Below, in pieces: positions 1 to 6,637 of a stretch of DNA of 64,000 nucleotides (position 1 is the stretch's first letter; every line of letters starts with the position of its first letter). The notes below the pieces were generated by a model, which did no database searches, was not told where the DNA came from, and was given only the letters and a program-made list of their open reading frames with translations. The translations under genes and the position numbers were made by a program. The stretch is from JAEMQF01 sp963791595. GTDB lineage: Bacteria > Pseudomonadota > Gammaproteobacteria > Burkholderiales > Burkholderiaceae_C. The stretch is from the NCBI GenBank assembly GCA_963791595.1, contig CAWBTF010000027.1, positions 1 to 64,000 on the forward strand, read 5' to 3'.

Positions 1-87
1 CTGGCGCACGATGAGCCGTTGTTGCGCGGCGAAGCGCCCCCGGGTTAAGCACGGGGCGCAGGTCGGCGGGTTGCAACGCCAGGCGGG

Positions 88-123
88 GATCGATCTTGTT
101 CCCGCAACGAAGCCCCGGAAAAC
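88..123 (-). repeat. Degenerate terminal CRISPR repeat
   Basis: Only the right half matches the array consensus (CGAAGCCCCGGAAAAC at 108-123); the left half has decayed. A spacer-sized stretch (124-159, 36 bp) separates it from the first intact repeat. Decayed repeats usually mark the oldest, leader-distal end, so the leader should be on the right, next to cas2. A further, much weaker resemblance (GAAGCGCCCCCGGG at 31-44) may be an older remnant but is not claimed. Confidence 0.75.
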
Positions 124-891
124 CTTGAACGCGAGCGCTGCTTGCAAAGAGCGCGTGCTGCTTCAATGAGGCCGGGGCACGAAGCCCCGGAAAACCGGCA
201 TGCCGGTCGTGCACGGCGCAGCGCGCTGCGCAGCTTCAATGAGGCCGGGGCACGAAGCCCCGGAAAACCGTCGACTGCGCAATCACGCCATCGCGCGTGC
301 CGCGCGCTTCAATGAGGCCGGGGCACGAAGCCCCGGAAAACGCGCGCGTCGCGGCTGCTCGAAGCATCGCGCGACGCCGCTTCAATGAGGCCGGGGCACG
401 AAGCCCCGGAAAACCAGCGCGTCGACGCAGCTGCGCGATCGCGTCGCGACGCTTCAATGAGGCCGGGGCACGAAGCCCCGGAAAACGCTGCAGCGTCAGC
501 GTGCGACGCGTCACGGCGCGCATCGCTTCAATGAGGCCGGGGCACGAAGCCCCGGAAAACGCGTCGCGCACGGCGACTGCATCGCGAGCAGCGCGCGCTT
601 CAATGAGGCCGGGGCACGAAGCCCCGGAAAACGCAGATCGTCAGCGACTGCGACAGCTGCTCGGCGCAGCGCTTCAATGAGGCCGGGGCACGAAGCCCCG
701 GAAAACTAGGCGCGATCGCCGTCGAGCTTCAATGAGGCCGGGGCACGAAGCCCCGGAATACGCGCATCGAGCATGCGTCGCGCTTCAATGAGGCCGGGGC
801 ACGAAGCCCCGGAAAACCGCCAGTTGCGCGTGCAGCCGCGACGCGGCGTCGACGGGCTTCAATGAGGCCGGGGCACGAAGCCCCGGAAAAC
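88..891 (-). CRISPR. CRISPR array, type I-G, 11 intact repeats plus one degenerate
   Basis: Intact 36-bp repeats start at 160, 233, 306, 379, 451, 525, 597, 671, 726, 782 and 856. On the plus strand each begins GCTTCAATGAGG and ends GCCCCGGAAAAC. The centre CCGGGGC-ACGAA-GCCCCGG is a hairpin with a 7-bp stem. Spacers are 36-38 bp except two of 19 and 20 bp on either side of the repeat at 726-761, which also has the only base change (ending GGAATAC). Read on the minus strand the repeat ends ATTGAAGC and the degenerate copy lies at the far end from cas2, so transcription is inferred to run right to left, in the same direction as the cas genes. The type is assigned from the neighbouring cas genes. 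Confidence 0.97.
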
Positions 892-1112
892 GCCGCCGCT
901 CGAAGCATAACGGGGCGCGGTCATCGACGAATGCGTGCGAGCGCTGCACGATCCGCCGCCGGCGGTACGGCACAGCGTGCCTTGGAATCGCCGCAGTCGA
1001 TTCGCAAGTGCTTGAATTGTCAAAGAGCTTCTCGCGCGAGCGCTTGCCCCGGCGGTCGCCGCACCGGACCGCTCGCGCGGCGCAGGCGACGCCGCCTTCG
1101 CACGCACGACCA
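892..1112 (-). promoter_or_regulatory. Putative CRISPR leader
   Basis: This 221-bp non-coding stretch lies between the last repeat and the genuine stop codon of cas2. It holds the locally A+T-richer patch AAGTGCTTGAATTGTCAAAG at 1006-1025. Its position next to the adaptation genes, opposite the degenerate repeat, is where a leader is expected. No clear -35/-10 pair was identified by eye. An open frame from cas2 runs through it and into the repeats, but this is only the result of a frameshift. Confidence 0.5.
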
Positions 1113-1419
1113 TCAGACGATCACCGGCTTGCGCTCGATCGCCGCGAAGCGCCTGCTTGCCCAGACTGCGCACCCGCGGCTCGCAGCCTTCGGCGGGCCC
1201 CACGTCGACGATCATCACATGATCTTCGGCATGCGCATGGCCGCCTCGAGTTGCCGCGACAGTTCCAGCGACGCGGCCGCGCGTCAGGCGGCACTGGAAC
1301 ACCGACAGCTGCAGCCACTCGCCGAAGCCGTGCATCAGCTTGAACACCGCGCGCCAGCGCCGCGGGTCGGCGATGTCGTAGGTGACGATGTAGAGGTGCT
1401 CGTCGCCCACGCGCGTCAC
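1113..1419 (-). pseudogene. cas2: cas2, CRISPR adaptation endoribonuclease-fold protein, frameshifted
   Basis: The N-terminus HLYIVTYDIADPRRWRAVF is a clear Cas2 start, with the ferredoxin-fold strand and the conserved Asp. Further pieces of Cas2 appear in other frames: LELSRQLEAAMRM, then EDHVMIVDVGPAEGCEPRV, then FAAIERKPVIV before a TGA at 1113-1115. Together they give about 101 aa, the usual Cas2 length, but three one-base shifts are needed (near 1278, 1230 and 1156). The GTG start at 1419 overlaps the cas1 stop. As written, the frame runs on into the repeats as an artefactual 186-aa product. Cas2 dimers bridge Cas1 in the integrase. The gene is either decayed or affected by sequence errors. 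Confidence 0.85.
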
Positions 1420-3182
1420 CGCGTCACGAAGTTCGGGTAACGATCGACTTCACCCAGTAGATGCCGGCCGAGCAGGCGGCACTGGATCTCGACGATCTGA
1501 CGGTATTGCGCCGCGTAGCCGAAGATCGGATGCGTGATCTCCTGCCTCATGCGCCGCTCGAACGCGGCGATGAACGCGCGCCGGCCCGCTTCGTTCAGGT
1601 TCACCGCGCCACCCGCGGCAACGAAGTCGCCCGGCGCCACTTCGCCGTTGTTGATCGCGGTGAGCACTGCCGAGTCGGCCAGCAGCGGCCGGAACGGCTC
1701 CATCACGTCCAGCGCCAGCGCCGGCCGGCCGTAGCGCGGCTGGTGGTAGAAGCCTCGGTAGGCGTCGAAGCCCACGGCGCGTGAGCGTCACGGCCATGCT
1801 GCGCGTCAGCAGCGAATAGGCGTACGACAGCAGCGCGTTGACGCGGTCGGTGGGCGGCCGGCGCGTGCGGCGTTCGAAGTCGAAGGCCCATGCTCGCCGC
1901 CGAATCGTCAGGCAACGACAGCATCTGGCCGAAGTGCCTGAAGTAGCGCGCCGCCGCGTTGCCTTCGATACCCAGCAGCTGCGCGATGTCGCGGGCGCGC
2001 TCGGCGGCGTCGATGTCGTGCCTGAAGGCCGCCAGCAGTTCGCCCGGCGGCTCGCCGCGCTTCCAGTTGCGCCGCAGCAGCGTGCGCTGGTTGCGGATCT
2101 TCGCCGCGACGATGTCCTTCGCCAGCCGCAGGCAGTGCGCGGCGTCGAAGCTCGCGCGGTACTGCGCGGTGCGCAGCTCGACGTTCTTGTGCCCCAACCC
2201 GACCGTGTGGCCGAGGAACCAGCCGCCATGCGACAACCAGGTGACGGGCACCTCGCGCGCCATCAGTTCATGCAGCGCCGGCCCGGTGAGATACACGCCA
2301 CCTTGCAGCACGAGCTGCGACACGTCCATCAGCCGCGCGCTCGCCACCGGCTCGTCGTCCACCGAGACCTCGAGCACATTCGCCCTTCTTCGCCACCTTG
2401 GCGCCGCGCGCCTGCACGTACATCGGCAAAGCCGTGTCGTTCGCGACGGCCAGCGGGCGTGGCGGGTTGTCGGGCGACCGCAGGTAGTGCACTTCGTCGG
2501 GCAGGCAGATCGCGGCGAGCGAGCAGCGCGGGCACTTCGGGCTGTTCTCGAGCGGCGGCGGAATGCGTCCGCCGCCGGCGACGAGGCGCAGGCCGGCGGC
2601 GGCCTGGCGCGTGGCCTCGCGCAACGCGTCGTCGAAAACCACCTTGACACGCTCGCGCGAGGCGGCGAAGTAGAGCACGCCTTCGTTCGCCTCGTAGCCA
2701 TGCTCTTCGAGCAGCAGCGCCTGCACGCAGAGCTGCACGCGCTCGGGCTCGTAGGCGCCCAGCGCGACATGCGGGCGCTTGCCGCGCTTGTAGTCCACGG
2801 GCACCGCGCGCCGGCCTTCGAACTCGGCCAGGTCGAGCTTGGCAACGAGGCCGAGCGACGGCGACGACAGTTCGAGCGATTGCACGTGGATGCGCTCGGC
2901 GGCGGCGGCCGAGGCGGCTTCGCCCGGCACGCCGCTACCTTTCGGCGGCGTGCCGCGTGCCTTGTCGACGCGGCGGTGCACCTGGCGGCCCTCGACCGTG
3001 TCGGCCGAATCGGCCCATTCGCCCTGCACCCATTCGAGATAGGCCAGACGCGGGCAATAGACGTACTCGTTGAGCATGCGGGCAGGCAGCAGCGGCACGC
3101 CGGGGGGCAGCGGTGGGGCGTCGAGCGGCAGGCTGGTCTGGCCGGCACCGCAGGGCGGGAACGCCGGGGTCGGTTCAGTCAC
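1416..3182 (-). pseudogene. cas4-cas1: cas4-cas1 fusion, adaptation integrase, frameshifted
   Basis: A Cas4 nuclease domain (about residues 1-260; LNEYVYCPRLAYLEW, a PVDYKRGKRP nuclease strand, KCPRCSLAAIC cysteine cluster) is followed by Cas1 (LYFAAS in Cas4, then VSVDDEPVASARL, YLTGPALHELMAREVPVTW, RPPTDRVNALLSYAYSLL, GFDAYRGFYHQPRYGRPALALDVMEPFRP). The total, about 588 aa, fits the Cas4-Cas1 fusion typical of type I-G. Three shifts break it: an apparent extra base at about 2378 in the linker, and others near 1889 and 1778. Cas4 selects PAM-bearing prespacers and Cas1 integrates them. As written no full-length protein can be made. The start at 3182 lies back to back with vapB. Confidence 0.9.
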
Positions 3183-3243
3183 GGTCGTGCCCCGCGCCGG
3201 TGGCTAAAATATGGCTAACCAGAATACCGAACGGGAATCGCCG

Positions 3244-3483
3244 ATGAACATTGCCGTCTTTGAAGCCAAGTCCAAACTTTCGGCCCTGCTCGACAGGGCC
3301 TGCCGCGGCGAGGAGGTCGTGATCACGCGCCATGGTGCGCCGATCGCCCGGCTGGTGCCGATGAACGCGCCCACGGCGCCGGATCGTGCACGCGCGGTGC
3401 GGAAGGTTCGGGCGCTGAACAAGCGCCTGAACATCGATGCCGGCGTTTCGCTGCGCAAGCTGGTCGACACGGGGCGGGACTGA
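3244..3483 (+). CDS. Phd/YefM-type antitoxin (VapB-like)
   Basis: The 79-aa protein begins MNIAVFEAKSKLSALLDRA, and GEEVVITRHGAPIARLVP is the standard Phd/YefM fold that binds both DNA and toxin. An upstream in-frame ATG at 3211 would add 11 residues that do not look like the family, so 3244 is preferred. It overlaps the PIN toxin gene by one base (ATG of the toxin at 3483), a translationally coupled pair. The antitoxin should neutralise the toxin and repress the operon. The pair is transcribed against the cas operon and separates cas4-cas1 from csb2. Confidence 0.9.
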   Translation: MNIAVFEAKSKLSALLDRACRGEEVVITRHGAPIARLVPMNAPTAPDRARAVRKVRALNKRLNIDAGVSLRKLVDTGRD

Positions 3484-3884
3484 TGGCCTTCGTCGCCGAC
3501 AACTCGGTGGTGCTGGCCTGGTTCATCGGCAGCCAGTCGACGGCGTACTCGGAAAAGATGCTGCGGCGCGTGGCGCGCGAACCGATCCACGTGCCGGCGG
3601 TCTGGGCGCTCGAGTTCGCCAACGCCCTGCGCCAACTCGAACGCCGTCGCAAGCTCAAAGCCGATGCCACGGCCGAACTCCTCGACGCGGTAGACGCGCT
3701 CGGGCTGCAAAGCGATGCGTCGCCTCCCGGCCAACGGCGCCTGCTCGACCTGGCCAGGCAGTACGACCTGTCGGTCTACGACGCCTCATATCTCGAACTC
3801 GCCATCCGACTGGCGGTGCCGCTGGCAACCCAAGATGGCGCGCTCGCGGCGGCGGCCACCAAAGCCGGATTGAAGGCCGGCTGA
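3483..3884 (+). CDS. PIN-domain toxin (VapC-like ribonuclease)
   Basis: The 133-aa PIN protein has the acidic residues expected of the Mg-dependent nuclease: Asp near residue 5 (FVADNSVVLAWF), Glu in WALEFANALR, Asp in DLSVYDASYLELA and Asp in LATQDGAL. VapC toxins cleave tRNA or rRNA and are held inactive by the partner antitoxin just upstream. Length is normal and the frame intact. Its place within a CRISPR locus could stabilise the locus against loss, which is inference. Confidence 0.92.
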   Translation: MAFVADNSVVLAWFIGSQSTAYSEKMLRRVAREPIHVPAVWALEFANALRQLERRRKLKADATAELLDAVDALGLQSDASPPGQRRLLDLARQYDLSVYDASYLELAIRLAVPLATQDGALAAAATKAGLKAG

Positions 3885-3981
3885 GCCACTGTCGCGCGGC
3901 CGCTCTGAAGATTGGCAACGAGGCCGGGCGTCATGGTCATGCCCTGCGCAGCACTGAGCGGACGCTGACGCATGGCAGCGC

Positions 3982-5577
3982 CTACACCTGCGCCACGCTG
4001 GGGACAAACAGGCCCAGGCCGAAGTGGCAGCCGTAGCCCAGCGCCATTGGGCCGTGCACAGGTTCTGAGAATTGCAGTTCCAGCAGCCGCCCCAAAGAGT
4101 CGGCCTGCGTCACCCCACGCTTCCTGCGAAAGCGGTGAAAGTGCAAGGGCTTGAGCGTGCGCCCGCCGGAGCGCGTCTCGGCAAGCAAGGTGACCGATTC
4201 AATCTTCGGCAGTGCCTCGCCGCGCAAGGACCACTCCCTGCGCAGCTGCTCCGTCACCGCGCGCATCTCGGCGTCGGCCGAGCGCCGCTGCGGCTCTTTC
4301 AAGTGCCAGGGATGCAGGTAGGGCGTGACACTGCGCCAGGTGGTGGCACCGCGTGTGTAGGCTGACAGGCCATCGAACATGGCACGTTCGCCCAGGCCTT
4401 CGAGCATCAAGCGCAGGGGGTCGCCCGCGTCGCGCCGGACACTGCGCAAGGAGTGCAGCACGCGCACGGCGTCGCTGCCCAATCCTTGCGGTGCATGCAC
4501 CCACAGATGGTCGATGGCACCGTCGCCGTCGGCGTCTTCGGGCAACCAGAATGCGTGGCCGTGGCGGTTGCCTGATTCCTGCTCGTGGCCCGAGAGCTCT
4601 GGCGGCAACGCATCGGCTCCAAGAAGCACCTTGGCCCGGCCCATCGCCGCGGCGCGCAGCGCCTCGCCGATGCGCAGCGCGTCTTCGATGCGGGGCAGTG
4701 GCTTGCCGTAGATCGCGAAACGGGCCGTCGTTGCAGCGCTTGTCGCCTGCGACGGCGCAGACGGACGCACAACCCAGGGCACCGTGGCTTGCAGCGCACG
4801 CAGCGGCCGCCGGTAGCTGATGGCTTGGGCGCAGGGCGGTGCGCTCCAGCCGGAGGCTTGCAACTCGCCGGTGTCCACAGCTACGCCGTCGATCCAGTCG
4901 AGCGGCAGGGTCCGCAGCAGCTTCTTTTGATCGACCTTGAGTTTGGTGCGTGGGTTGCCTTGGGCATCGAGTGCAATCTGCGCGCGAGCCAACTTCTCGG
5001 CACGCTGCTCGGCGTAGGCCGCCGGTGGCAGCGGTGCGAGCAGGCGCACGATCTCTCCGGTGATTTCGCCGGAGTCGATGTCGACTGCCTGCTCGGTGGG
5101 GATGCAGTTGAACGCACCAGGGAAGTCGGTGCGGCGTGCATCGACCCAAGATTCGGCGCGGCCCAGATAGCCCAAGTTATCCAGTAAGGTGTCGAGCAAC
5201 TCGACGTTCGCGCCGTCAAGCGTCAATTCGGGCCACGCAATGACGAGTGGCACGTCGGGGGCCACCCGGGCGAAGGCATCGAAGACCAAAGTCTTCTTGT
5301 CGCCCTTTCCAGGCATGTAATGGCGCGAGTGCGAATGAATCGCGGCCTCGGGCAGGCTGTAAGAAGGTGCCCTCGCCTGCGCCAGCAGTGCCAGCAGGGC
5401 GTTCAACTGCTCGCGCGCAAACGCCGTGGCGTCGATCTTGCGGTGCCACACCGCGATCAAGGCGCGCGTGACGCGCCACAGGTCCGGCGGCCAAGCCACG
5501 TCAGCTTCGTTGACGTGCCGGCCCCAAGGCGTGGCGTGGTAGCGCCCAGCGGGGAAGGTGAAGGCGATGGCGAGCAT
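3982..5577 (-). CDS. csb2: Csb2, type I-G Cas5-Cas6 fusion protein
   Basis: This 531-aa GSU0054-type protein combines Cas5-like (N-terminal) and Cas6-like (C-terminal) RAMP domains. The start MLAIAFTFPAGRYHATPWG at 5577, 5 nt after the csb1 stop, is typical; an open extension upstream lies within csb1 and is rejected. The C-terminus shows LHFHRFRRKRG and the glycine-rich loop MALGYGCHFGLGLFVP of Cas6 proteins. It should process pre-crRNA in the repeat hairpin and sit at the 5' handle of the effector. The frame is intact. Confidence 0.93.
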   Translation of the reverse strand: MLAIAFTFPAGRYHATPWGRHVNEADVAWPPDLWRVTRALIAVWHRKIDATAFAREQLNALLALLAQARAPSYSLPEAAIHSHSRHYMPGKGDKKTLVFDAFARVAPDVPLVIAWPELTLDGANVELLDTLLDNLGYLGRAESWVDARRTDFPGAFNCIPTEQAVDIDSGEITGEIVRLLAPLPPAAYAEQRAEKLARAQIALDAQGNPRTKLKVDQKKLLRTLPLDWIDGVAVDTGELQASGWSAPPCAQAISYRRPLRALQATVPWVVRPSAPSQATSAATTARFAIYGKPLPRIEDALRIGEALRAAAMGRAKVLLGADALPPELSGHEQESGNRHGHAFWLPEDADGDGAIDHLWVHAPQGLGSDAVRVLHSLRSVRRDAGDPLRLMLEGLGERAMFDGLSAYTRGATTWRSVTPYLHPWHLKEPQRRSADAEMRAVTEQLRREWSLRGEALPKIESVTLLAETRSGGRTLKPLHFHRFRRKRGVTQADSLGRLLELQFSEPVHGPMALGYGCHFGLGLFVPSVAQV

Positions 5578-5582
5578 GGCGG

Positions 5583-6614
5583 TCAGGGGGCATCGCTTTC
5601 GTTGCCGACTTTGGCGTCCTTTTCCTTCTTCGCCTTGGCCGACGCTTCCCACTTCACGATCGTCGCGCGTTCCTGCGGCCACTTCTTTTCTTGCGCCACA
5701 GCGGCGATCAATGCCGGCAGCGCGGCTTGCAAATCGGCCAATGTGGGCATCGTGAATCCGGCTGGCCGCTTCAAGGCGATCCCCTCTCCTTTCACTTCCA
5801 GATCGCAGGCCGTTCGCAGGCGCAGACCGTCGCACAACAACGCCTGAATCTTGAACAGCGAAAGCGCGATGAGCAGCTTGTTGGCGGCCTCGCCGAGCCC
5901 AAAGGCGCGAATCTGGCCGAGGTCCAGATTGAAGTAGGCGATGAGTCTTGGCGACGTGAATTCCGAGCGCGCGAAGGGCACGTTGCCGAAGCCTTCGCTG
6001 CTGGTCTGCCCTTCGCCGCCTTTGCCCGGCTTGACGTGATCGTTCTTCACACCACCGCTCTGCGCCTCGCGCACGTCCGCCGCCTCGATGAAGGACGAGA
6101 GAACGCGCGGCAAGCGCAAGCGGCCTCCGGCCAGATCGGATTTGGCCAGGAAGACGCCGTGAATCAAGGCGTTGGTATCGAGCCTGAGCAACACGGCGGC
6201 AAGTTTGCGAATATCGACGGGCCCTTCTTCCATGGCGGCAAGGTCGGCCTTGAGCATGCCGAACACGCGCTTGTCTTTGCCTTCGAGGATGTAGGGCGAG
6301 TTGATGCGATGCGCCTCCAGCACGCTGTTGGTCAGCGGCCGGTCGCTCTTGTCACGCACCTTGACCAGCGGCAGGCCCTTGAGCGGCGCGACCCAGTCGT
6401 CGGCCACACCGTCCCAACAGACGGCCTCGAGTCGATTGGCCATGCTCTGCGCGGACTCCACCAGCAGCATGCGTTCTCCATTCGGCCCGTCGTAAGTGGC
6501 GGCACCCAGATTGGGAAATCCGGTGGGCTGAAAGCGCGTTCCCTGCAAGGGCTGCAAGCGCGCCTCCAGCAGCAGGCGCGGGGCGGTGGCGAGGGCGTCG
6601 AAGTTCAGCGGCAT
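5583..6614 (-). CDS. csb1: Csb1, type I-G Cas7 backbone protein
   Basis: 343 aa, GSU0053 family. It begins MPLNFDALATAPRLLLEARL and continues with the conserved GTRFQPTGFPNLGAATYDG and SAQSMANRLEAVCWD segments. The start at 6614 follows a good ribosome-binding site (GGAGAAAGCC). It is the Cas7-type RAMP subunit that polymerises along crRNA. It lies 23 nt after csx17 and 5 nt before csb2. The frame is intact. Confidence 0.94.
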   Translation of the reverse strand: MPLNFDALATAPRLLLEARLQPLQGTRFQPTGFPNLGAATYDGPNGERMLLVESAQSMANRLEAVCWDGVADDWVAPLKGLPLVKVRDKSDRPLTNSVLEAHRINSPYILEGKDKRVFGMLKADLAAMEEGPVDIRKLAAVLLRLDTNALIHGVFLAKSDLAGGRLRLPRVLSSFIEAADVREAQSGGVKNDHVKPGKGGEGQTSSEGFGNVPFARSEFTSPRLIAYFNLDLGQIRAFGLGEAANKLLIALSLFKIQALLCDGLRLRTACDLEVKGEGIALKRPAGFTMPTLADLQAALPALIAAVAQEKKWPQERATIVKWEASAKAKKEKDAKVGNESDAP

Positions 6615-6637
6615 GGCTTTCTCCAGTTGAAAGAGGT

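Noticed and set aside
1..87. Partial gene left of the array
   Set aside because: Too short and without a recognisable product; possibly further decayed repeat sequence.
200..680. Small open frames across the CRISPR array on both strands
   Set aside because: They translate the repeat (for example NEAGARSPGK) and have no coding character.
859..1112. C-terminal extension of Cas2 running through the leader into the repeats
   Set aside because: It arises from a frameshift; the genuine Cas2 end (FAAIERKPVIV, TGA at 1113) is in another frame.
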